Source of the DNA: Streptomyces sp. STR69
GTDB taxonomy: Bacteria; Actinomycetota; Actinomycetes; Streptomycetales; Streptomycetaceae
Direction of reading: 5' to 3'
Assembly (NCBI RefSeq): GCF_024519455.1
Contig: NZ_JALJRY010000008.1
Location: 62,001-126,000, forward strand
Length of the DNA stretch: 64,000 bases
Part shown: positions 41,206 through 48,372 of the stretch, in pieces
Numbering within the stretch: position 1 is the first letter of the stretch
Layout: every line of letters starts with the position of its first letter
The notes under the pieces: model-generated
What the model was told of the DNA's origin: nothing
What the model saw: only the letters and a program-made list of their open reading frames with translations
Database searches by the model: none
Made by a program: the position numbers and the translations under genes

Positions 41206-42418
41206 GCCTCGGCTCGCGCGGCAGCCCCAGCACCTTCTCCGCGAGGATGTTCCGCTGCACCTGCGAGGTGCCCGCGTAGATCGTCCCGGAGCGGGCGATC
41301 AGGTACGTCGTCGACCAGGACGCCGACGAGTTCGCGGCGCCGGGGTCGTCCGTGCGGTAGGTGCGCAACGGCGGTCGGCCCACCGGCACTTGGGCGTGCA
41401 GGCCCATGATGTCCATCGCGAGATCGGTGACCTTCGTGTGGTACTCGCTCCAGTACAGCTTGGCGATCGACGACTCGGGGCCCGGTTCCGCGCCCTTGAG
41501 CCAGCCGGTCAGGATCCGGTAGCCGAGATAGCGCATGATCTCGACCTTGGACCAGCACCAGGCGATCCGCTGCCGAATGACCGGGTCCTGGTCCTTGCCG
41601 TACAGGCGGGCCAGTTCCACCAGGCGTTCCACCTCGGCCCGGAACAGGATCGGGTTGGTGGCCGCCTCCTCCCCGCGCTCCACGCCCAACAGGCTCTGCG
41701 CGACCGTCCAGCCGTTGTCGACGCCGCCCACGACCAGGTCGGCGCGCGTGCGGGCGCCGTTGAAGAAGACCTCGTTGAAATGGAGTTGGCCGCTCATCAT
41801 GCGGAACGGCCTTACCTCGACGCCGGGTTGGTCCAGCGGGACGAGGAGGAAGGAGATACCGCGGTGCTTGGGCGCGGCGCGGTCCGTGCGGGCCAGGACG
41901 AAGATCCAGTCGCTGTGGTGGGCGCCGGACGTCCACACCTTCTGGCCGTCGATCACCCATTCGTCGCCGTCGCGGACCGCACGTGTCGTCAACGAGGCCA
42001 GGTCCGAGCCCGCGTCGGGCTCCGAGTAGCCCTGGCACCAGGTGTCCTCGCCGCTGAGGATGCGCGGCAGGAAATGGCTCCGCTGCTCGTCCGTGCCCCA
42101 GCGCAGCAGCGTGTTCGCCAGCATCTTCACGCCGAAGGTGTCCTGCGGCAGCCCGAACGGCACACCGGCCAGGGCCAGTTCCTCCATCAGGACCACCTGG
42201 TGGAGCTTGGACAGGCCACAGCCGCCGTACTGCTCGGGCCAGGTGAGGGAGAGGTAGCGGTGCTCGGCGAGCAGGCGCCGCCAGTCCCGGGCGAAGGCCC
42301 AGGCGGCCTCCTCGTCGAGCGCGCCGATGCCCTTCCAGTCCGGCGGCAGCGCCTCGGCGAGGAACCCTTTGACCTCGGTGCGGAACGTCTCGGTCTCCGC
42401 GGGATAGCTGATGTCCAC
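41192..42418 (-). CDS. Acyl-CoA dehydrogenase (catalytic-type subunit)
   Basis: 408 aa from GTG 42418 (GAGGAGAG upstream). It has TWPEQYGGCGLSKLHQVVLM, YSEPDAGSDLASLTTRA, WVIDGQKVWTSGAHHSDW, FNEVFFNGARTRADLVVGG, and ends YAGTSQVQRNILAEKVLGLP. It belongs with 7643 and 28868 as a catalytic-type chain but has no adjacent partner; the lone partner-type ACAD at 21651 would complete a third heteromeric complex. Confidence 0.91.
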   Translation of the reverse strand: MDISYPAETETFRTEVKGFLAEALPPDWKGIGALDEEAAWAFARDWRRLLAEHRYLSLTWPEQYGGCGLSKLHQVVLMEELALAGVPFGLPQDTFGVKMLANTLLRWGTDEQRSHFLPRILSGEDTWCQGYSEPDAGSDLASLTTRAVRDGDEWVIDGQKVWTSGAHHSDWIFVLARTDRAAPKHRGISFLLVPLDQPGVEVRPFRMMSGQLHFNEVFFNGARTRADLVVGGVDNGWTVAQSLLGVERGEEAATNPILFRAEVERLVELARLYGKDQDPVIRQRIAWCWSKVEIMRYLGYRILTGWLKGAEPGPESSIAKLYWSEYHTKVTDLAMDIMGLHAQVPVGRPPLRTYRTDDPGAANSSASWSTTYLIARSGTIYAGTSQVQRNILAEKVLGLPREPRLTNP

Positions 42419-42479
42419 CCGTGTGCTCTCCTCGCCCGGCCTCGCTCGCCCAGCCGATCGCTGTATTGATTGTTTCAGC

Positions 42480-42501
42480 ATAATAGGTTATCTATTTAAG
42501 T
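42480..42501. promoter_or_regulatory. Divergent promoter/operator between ACAD and SDR-thiolase operon
   Basis: AATAGGTTATCTATTTAA (42482-42499) is a dyad (AATAG-N5-CTATT) and differs from the inner dyad at 16649-16666 by a single base (T for G in the centre). It lies between the divergent ACAD and SDR genes. Confidence 0.65.
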
Positions 42502-42531
42502 GGAATAGCGTCGAGCCAGGGGCGGGCTGAC

Positions 42532-43278
42532 ATGGGATTGCTGGACGGTCGCAACGCGGTGATCACCGGCGGCGCACAGGGCATCGGCTTCGAGATCGCC
42601 GGAGTCCTCGGCGCCGCGGGCGCGTCCGTCGTCCTCGGCGACATCAATGAGGAGGCCGCGGCGGAAGCCGCCGAACGCCTCGCCAAGAACGGCGTCGCCG
42701 CCGCCTCGCTGCGCTGCGACGTCACCGACGAGGACGAGGTCGCCGCCCTGGTCGCCCACTGCGCCGACACCTTCGGCCCCGTGGGCGTCATGGTCAACAA
42801 CGCTGGAATCACCCGCGACGCGACCCTGCGCAAGATGGCCGTGTCCGACTTCCGCGCGGTCGTCGACGTCCATCTGACCGGCGCCTGGAACGGCACCCGA
42901 TACGCCGCCGAGGCGATGCGCGCGCACGGACGCGGCGGCAGTATCGTCAACATCTCCTCGATCGCCGGCAAGGTCGGCAACTTCGGCCAGACGAACTACA
43001 GCGCGGCCAAGGCCGGACTCGTCGGCCTCACCAAGGCCTCCGCCAAAGAACTCGCCAAGGCGGGCATCCGCGTCAACGCCGTACAGCCCGGCCTGATCCG
43101 CACCGCCATGACCGAGGCGATGCCGCCGGCCGCCTGGGACGCGAAGCTCGCCGAGATTCCCCTGGGCCGTGCGGGCGAGCCCGCCGAGGTCGCCCAGGTC
43201 GTCCTCTTCCTCGCCTCCGACATGGCGAGCTACGTCACCGGAGCCGTGGTCGAGGTGACCGGCGGCCGGTACATGTGA
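42532..43278 (+). CDS. FabG-like 3-ketoacyl reductase/3-hydroxyacyl dehydrogenase
   Basis: 248-aa classical SDR: TGGAQGIGFEIAG, VVLGDINEEAA, CDVTDEDEVAAL, NNAGITRDATLRKM, NISSIAGKVGNFGQTN, YSAAKAGLVGLTKA and PGLIRTAMTEAMP. Complete Asn-Ser-Tyr-Lys tetrad. In this context it probably oxidises 3-hydroxyacyl-CoA just ahead of the thiolase encoded 22 bp downstream. First gene of a five-gene operon. Confidence 0.9.
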   Translation: MGLLDGRNAVITGGAQGIGFEIAGVLGAAGASVVLGDINEEAAAEAAERLAKNGVAAASLRCDVTDEDEVAALVAHCADTFGPVGVMVNNAGITRDATLRKMAVSDFRAVVDVHLTGAWNGTRYAAEAMRAHGRGGSIVNISSIAGKVGNFGQTNYSAAKAGLVGLTKASAKELAKAGIRVNAVQPGLIRTAMTEAMPPAAWDAKLAEIPLGRAGEPAEVAQVVLFLASDMASYVTGAVVEVTGGRYM

Positions 43279-43300
43279 CCCCTCATGAAAGGTCTGGCCG

Positions 43301-44551
43301 ATGCCCGCCCTCCTGCGTGACGCGGTGATCTGTGAACCCGTGCGTACCCCCGTCGGTGGCTACGGAGGCGTCTTCCGCGACGTGCCGGCGACCGAGCTGG
43401 CCGCCGCCGTCGTACGCGCCGTACTGGACCGCACCGGTATCCCGCCCGCCGCCGTCGACGACGTGCTGCTGGGCCAGTGCTACCCCAACGGCGAGGCCCC
43501 GGCCATCGGCCGCGTGGCCGCCCTCGACGCCGGTCTGCCGGTGGAGGTGCCGGGACTGCAGATCGACCGCCGCTGCGGCTCCGGACTGCAGGCCGTCATC
43601 ACGGCGGCCATGCAGGTGCAGACCGGCGCGAGCGACCTCGTGCTGGCCGGGGGAGTGGAGTCCATGAGTCAGGCCGAGTTCTACACCACCGGCGTCCGCT
43701 TCGGCGTACGCGGCGCGGGCACCACCCTGCACGACCGGCTGGCCCGCGGCCGGGTCACCTCCGGAGGCGTCAACCACCCTGTCCCCGGCGGCATGTTGGA
43801 GACCGCCGAGAACCTGCGGCGCGAGTACGCCCTTCCCCGCGAGGAGCAGGACCGACTCGCCCTGCGCTCCCACGAGAAGGCGGTCGCCGCCCAGCGCGAG
43901 GGCCGCTTCACCGACGAGATCGTGCCGGTCACCGTACGGACCAGGAAGGGCGAGACAGTCGTCGACACCGACGAACACCCGCGCCCCGACTCGACGTTGG
44001 AGAAACTCGCGAGCCTGCGTCCCGTACTCGGACGGCAGGACCCCGAGGCGACCGTCACCGCGGGCAACGCCAGCGGACAGAACGACGGCGCCGCCCTGTG
44101 CATAGTCACCCACCCCGAGCGCGCCGCCGAACTCGGCCTGCGCCCCCTGGCCCGCCTGGTCTCCTGGGCCGTGGTGGGCGTGCCCCCGGAGACGATGGGC
44201 ATCGGCCCGGTACCCGCCACGGCCAGGGCACTTGAACGCGCGGGGCTGAAACTCGCCGACATCGACCTGATCGAACTCAACGAGGCCTTCGCCGCCCAGG
44301 TGCTCGCCTGCACGCGCGAATGGGCCCTGACCGAGGCCGACTTCGAGCGGTTCAACGTCAACGGCTCCGGCATCTCGCTGGGCCACCCCGTCGGCGCCAC
44401 CGGCGGCCGCATCCTCGCCACCCTGCTGCGCGAACTCGACCGCCGCCAGGCCCGCTACGGCCTGGAGACCATGTGCCTCGGCGGCGGCCAGGGCCTGGCC
44501 GCGGTCTTCGAACGGCCCACACACACCACCGACGCCAAGGGAGGACGCTGA
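43301..44551 (+). CDS. Acetyl-CoA acyltransferase (thiolase)
   Basis: 416-aa true thiolase and the only one in the island with all catalytic elements: nucleophile Cys in IDRRCGSGLQAV, the covering-loop region MSQAEFYTTG, His in LNEAFAAQVLACTRE (NEAFA), and NVNGSGISLGHPVGATGGRI with the GHPxGATG His. N-terminal VICEPVRTPVGGYGG. It should cleave 3-ketoacyl-CoA to acetyl- or propionyl-CoA plus a shortened acyl-CoA. Stop overlaps the next start (TGATG). Confidence 0.94.
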   Translation: MPALLRDAVICEPVRTPVGGYGGVFRDVPATELAAAVVRAVLDRTGIPPAAVDDVLLGQCYPNGEAPAIGRVAALDAGLPVEVPGLQIDRRCGSGLQAVITAAMQVQTGASDLVLAGGVESMSQAEFYTTGVRFGVRGAGTTLHDRLARGRVTSGGVNHPVPGGMLETAENLRREYALPREEQDRLALRSHEKAVAAQREGRFTDEIVPVTVRTRKGETVVDTDEHPRPDSTLEKLASLRPVLGRQDPEATVTAGNASGQNDGAALCIVTHPERAAELGLRPLARLVSWAVVGVPPETMGIGPVPATARALERAGLKLADIDLIELNEAFAAQVLACTREWALTEADFERFNVNGSGISLGHPVGATGGRILATLLRELDRRQARYGLETMCLGGGQGLAAVFERPTHTTDAKGGR

Positions 44552-45990
44552 TGCCCGGACTGATCGCATACGGCGCCTACGTGCCGTACCACCGCCTCGC
44601 CCGTGCCGACATCGCCGCCACCCTCGGGACGACCCCGTCCCGGGGCACGCGCGCGGTCGCGGGCTACGACGAGGACACCACCTCGATGGCCGTCGAGGCG
44701 GCCCGGTCCACCCTCGCCAGGGACGGACTGCGCACCCGCATCGGCCAGTTGTTCCTCGCCACCGCCGCGCCCGCCTATCTCGACAAGACGAACGCGACCG
44801 CCGTCCACGCGGCGCTCGGCCTCGACCCGCACGTCCTCGCCGTCGACATGGCCGGCTCCGTCCGCTCCGGCCTCGGCGCGCTGGTCACCGCCGCCCGCTC
44901 CCCGGTGCCGACCCTGGCGGTCCTGTCCGATCTGCGCACCGGCCTGCCCGGCGGCGGCGAGGAGAGCGCGGGCGGCGACGGCGCGGCGGCGTTCGCCTTC
45001 GGCGGCCACCGCAACGGAGCCCCCGTGCTTGCGGAGTTGCTCGCCCACGACACGGTCAGCGACGAGATCCTCGACCGCTGGCGGCTGCCCGGCGCACCCG
45101 CCTCCCGCGTCTGGGAGGAGCGCTTCGCCGAGGAGATCTACGTGTCCCTGGCGGACAAGGCACTGAGCGCCGCCCTCGATCAGGCGGGCCTGGACCGCGG
45201 CGCCGTAGACCACCTCATCGTCTCCGGCCTGCACGCACGCGCGTGCGCGACGGTGCGTCGTACCGCAGGTGTACGGCCCGAGGCGGCCACCGCCGACCTC
45301 ACAGCGGAGATCGGCAACGCCGGCACCGCCCAGCCCGGCCTGCTTCTCGCCGATGTCCTTGACCGCGCCGAACCGGGCCGGATCATCGCGCTCGTCGTCC
45401 TCGGCGACGGCGCAGGAGTCCTGCTCCTGCGCACCACCGACGCGCTCCCGGCGCACCGCGCCGCCCGTCCGGTCGCCGCGCAGATCGCCGCGGGCAGCGC
45501 CCCCATGCCGTACGCGACCTACCTCTCCTGGCGCGGCCTCCTCGACCGCGAACCACCCCGCCGCCCGGACCCCGAGCCGCCCTACGCCCCGCCCGCGCAC
45601 CGCCGCAACAGCTGGAAGTACGGCTTCGTCGCCTCCCGTTGCGAGAAGTGCGGGACCCGGCATCTGCCGCCGGACCGGGTGTGCGTGTCCTGCCGGAGCA
45701 TCGACGCCATGACCGACGAGCCGATGGAACACGTGCCCGGCACCGTCGCCACCTTCACCGTGGACCGGCTCGCCCACACCCCGAGCCCGCCGATGCTCGT
45801 CGTGGTCGTCGACTACGACGGCGGTGGCCGCTTCCGCTGCCAGCTCACCGACGCCACCGAGGCCGACGCCGTCATCGGCGCCCGGGTCGAGATGACCTTC
45901 CGGCGCACGGTCACGGCCGCAGGCGTCCACAACTACTTCTGGAAGGCCCGGCCGCTGCGCACGGGCGAGACCGAGGGGACAGGCGTATGA
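44551..45990 (+). CDS. HMG-CoA-synthase-like/DUF35 OB-fold fusion protein
   Basis: 479-aa two-domain protein. Residues 1 to about 340 follow the HMG-CoA synthase/thiolase fold (GLIAYGAYVPYHRL, DEDTTSMAVEAARS, ALGLDPHVLAVDMAGSVRSG, VVLGDGAGVLLLRT). At the nucleophile position the usual Cys appears to be Ser or Gly (AGSVRSG, around residue 103). Residues 360-479 are a DUF35 module with zinc ribbon CEKCGTRHLPPDRVCVSC and OB-fold GTVATFTVDRLAHTP, FRCQLTDATEADAVIGA. It overlaps the Ltp-like gene that follows, so it is the DUF35 partner of the third Ltp set, with an extra synthase-like domain. Confidence 0.85.
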   Translation: MPGLIAYGAYVPYHRLARADIAATLGTTPSRGTRAVAGYDEDTTSMAVEAARSTLARDGLRTRIGQLFLATAAPAYLDKTNATAVHAALGLDPHVLAVDMAGSVRSGLGALVTAARSPVPTLAVLSDLRTGLPGGGEESAGGDGAAAFAFGGHRNGAPVLAELLAHDTVSDEILDRWRLPGAPASRVWEERFAEEIYVSLADKALSAALDQAGLDRGAVDHLIVSGLHARACATVRRTAGVRPEAATADLTAEIGNAGTAQPGLLLADVLDRAEPGRIIALVVLGDGAGVLLLRTTDALPAHRAARPVAAQIAAGSAPMPYATYLSWRGLLDREPPRRPDPEPPYAPPAHRRNSWKYGFVASRCEKCGTRHLPPDRVCVSCRSIDAMTDEPMEHVPGTVATFTVDRLAHTPSPPMLVVVVDYDGGGRFRCQLTDATEADAVIGARVEMTFRRTVTAAGVHNYFWKARPLRTGETEGTGV

Positions 45991-47195
45991 GCTCGCACGG
46001 AATCCGGGACCGGGTCGCGATCGTCGGCATGGGCTGCACGCCCTTCGGCGAACACTGGACCCGCTCGGCGGACGACCTGCTGGTCGACGCCGTCGGCGAG
46101 GCCGTCACCTCGGCCGGCATCACGCTCGACGACATCGACGCGTTCTGGCTCGGCACCCAGGCCTCCGGAGTCTCCGGACTGACCCTCAGCCGCCCGCTGC
46201 ACCTGCCGTACAAGCCGGTCACCCGCCTGGAGAACATGTGCGCGACCGGCTCCGAGGCGCTGCGCAACGCCTGTTACGCGGTCGCCTCCGGCGCCTACGA
46301 CGTGGCGATGGCCGTCGGCGTGGAGAAGTTGAAGGACTCCGGCATGTCCGGGCTCTCCGGCACCACGATGCCGGGCGCGGGCGACGACAGTCGCGGCGAG
46401 ATCACCGCCCCGGCGAACTTCTCCCTCCTCGCCCCCGCCTACGCCGCCAAGTACGGCCTCGCGGAAGAGGAGTTGAAGGACGTCATCACCCGCATCGCCT
46501 GGAAGAACCACGTCAACGGCGCCCGCAACCCCCGCGCCCAGTTCCGCAAGGAGGTGCCCATGGAGCGCATCCGGTCGGCGCCGATCGTCGCGGGCATGCT
46601 CGGCGTGTTCGACTGCTCGGGGGTCTCGGACGGTTCGGCGGCGGCGATCGTCGTACGCGCAGAGGACGCCTACCGCTACACCGACAAGCCGATCTTCGTG
46701 AAGGCGCTGTCCTTCGTCGCAGGACCCGCGGACGGACTCCTCGACCCCGACTACGACTTCACCACCTTCCCCGAGGTCGTCGTCTCGGCCCAGGAGGCCT
46801 ACCGGCAGGCGGGCATCACCGACCCGCGCGCCGAACTCGCCCTCGCCGAGGTCCACGACTGCTTCACACCAACGGAGTTGGTGTTGATGGAGGACCTGGG
46901 CTTCTCCGCGCGCGGACAGGCCTGGAAGGACGTCGCCAGCGGCGCCTTCGACCTCGACGGCTCACTGCCGGTCAACCCGGACGGCGGACTGAAGGCCTTC
47001 GGCCACCCCATCGGCGCCTCCGGACTGCGCATGATGTTCGAGGCCTGGCTCCAACTGCGCGGCGAGGCACCGCCCGAGCGGACGGTCCGCACCCTGGCCG
47101 AAGGCCGCTCGCTCGCCCTCACCCACAACCTCGGCGGCGGCCCCGGCGAATGCGTCTCCTTCGTCTCCGTCGTCGGCAGCGAACTCACTGACTGA
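45987..47195 (+). CDS. Thiolase-like Ltp/SCP2-thiolase protein
   Basis: 402 aa from the ATG of an ATGA overlap. Unlike the other two Ltp-type proteins it keeps Cys in LENMCATGSEALRNACY, the second Cys region EVHDCFTPTE, and NPDGGLKAFGHPIGASGLRM with His. It may thus be a real SCP2-type thiolase with the preceding DUF35-fusion protein as partner. Probably cleaves branched 3-ketoacyl-CoA. Confidence 0.88.
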   Translation: MSSHGIRDRVAIVGMGCTPFGEHWTRSADDLLVDAVGEAVTSAGITLDDIDAFWLGTQASGVSGLTLSRPLHLPYKPVTRLENMCATGSEALRNACYAVASGAYDVAMAVGVEKLKDSGMSGLSGTTMPGAGDDSRGEITAPANFSLLAPAYAAKYGLAEEELKDVITRIAWKNHVNGARNPRAQFRKEVPMERIRSAPIVAGMLGVFDCSGVSDGSAAAIVVRAEDAYRYTDKPIFVKALSFVAGPADGLLDPDYDFTTFPEVVVSAQEAYRQAGITDPRAELALAEVHDCFTPTELVLMEDLGFSARGQAWKDVASGAFDLDGSLPVNPDGGLKAFGHPIGASGLRMMFEAWLQLRGEAPPERTVRTLAEGRSLALTHNLGGGPGECVSFVSVVGSELTD

Positions 47196-47211
47196 GAAAG
47201 GTGGTTGAGTC

Positions 47212-48006
47212 ATGGGACGACTCGACGACAGGATCGCGATCGTGACCGGGGCCGCGTCCGGCATCGGTGCCGCCACCGCCCGCCGCCTCGCGGCCGAGGG
47301 TGCCCACACGGTCGTAGCGGATCTGAACCTCGACGGCGCCAAGGCGGTCACGGAGGAGATCCGGGCCGCCGGCGGGTCCGCCACGGCCGTCCCGGTCGAC
47401 CTGGGCGACATCGACTCCGTACGGGCCATGGTGGCCACGGCAGTCGAGACCTACGGCGGCCTCGACGTCCTGCACAACAACGCGGCGGCCACCCACCTCG
47501 CGGCCCGCCAGGACCTCGCCGTCCTGGAGGCCGACCCGGCGGTCTGGGACGACACCATGCGGATCAACCTGCGCGGCACCATGGTCGCGATCCAGGCCGC
47601 CGTCCCGCACATGATCGCCCGCGGCGCCGGCTCGATCATCAACACCTCGTCCGGCGCCGGTCTCGCGGGCGACCTGCGCAACCCCGCCTACGGCGCCTCG
47701 AAGGCCGCCCTCATCAACCTCACGCAGTACGTCGCCACCCAGTACGGCAAGCAGGGCGTGCGCTGCAACGCCATCGCCCCGGGGTTCATCGTCACGCAGG
47801 CGAGTGCCGATTCGGCGCACGGGGCGATCCGGGAGAAGATGCTCCGCCATCACCTCACCCCGCGCCTCGGCCGACCCGAGGACGTCGCGTCGGCCGTCGT
47901 CTTCCTCGCCTCCGACGAGTCCGCCTTCGTCACCGGGCACACCCTGCGCGTCGACGGCGGACTGCTCTCCCACCAGCCGTACGTGGCGGACCTGCGCGAG
48001 GCGTGA
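47212..48006 (+). CDS. Short-chain dehydrogenase/reductase
   Basis: 264-aa SDR: TGAASGIGAATARRL, VVADLNLDGAKAV, VDLGDIDSVRAMV, HNNAAATHLAARQD, NTSSGAGLAGDLRN, YGASKAALINLTQ and PGFIVTQASADSAHG. All catalytic residues present. Last gene of the SDR-thiolase-Ltp operon, 16 bp after the Ltp gene; a terminator follows about 160 bp later. Confidence 0.88.
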   Translation: MGRLDDRIAIVTGAASGIGAATARRLAAEGAHTVVADLNLDGAKAVTEEIRAAGGSATAVPVDLGDIDSVRAMVATAVETYGGLDVLHNNAAATHLAARQDLAVLEADPAVWDDTMRINLRGTMVAIQAAVPHMIARGAGSIINTSSGAGLAGDLRNPAYGASKAALINLTQYVATQYGKQGVRCNAIAPGFIVTQASADSAHGAIREKMLRHHLTPRLGRPEDVASAVVFLASDESAFVTGHTLRVDGGLLSHQPYVADLREA

Positions 48007-48372
48007 CGTGGTCCCGTCGGGGCGGACCTCCGAGAGGCGGCGTGCGAACGCGCTCTGTCAACCAGGCGTCGGCGGCGGCCAGTTCGTCGACCGGAACGCG
48101 TTCGACCGGCCCGCCGCGCGAGACGGATGCTGTTGGAGAATCCGGTGCGGCCGGGGCACCCTTCCGAAAAAGCGTGACACGTGTCGCAAAAGTGTCACGC
48201 TTTCTCGGCTGTGCAGGGTCACCCAGGCCCGCTGACCGGATTGGCCAACAGCGTCCGCGAGACGCCGCGGGCCGGTCGTGTCGTGGCGTCGGACTGCCCG
48301 CGCCCGAGTGGCGGGGGACGTCCGGCCCGACCGGGACGGACGTCATCGCCCCGGCCTCGGCGCCGTCCGCTC
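48007..48372. other. Convergent gap without gene
   Basis: 366 bp between convergent operons. I see no coding sequence with a plausible start and family resemblance. Its only clear element is the hairpin at 48169-48203. Confidence 0.6.
48169..48203. terminator. Hairpin terminator
   Basis: Perfect inverted repeat AAAGCGTGACAC / GTGTCACGCTTT with an 11-nt loop, preceded by AA and followed by CT-rich sequence, so it has short A and T runs in both orientations. It lies between the convergent SDR and ABC-transporter operons. Confidence 0.75.
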
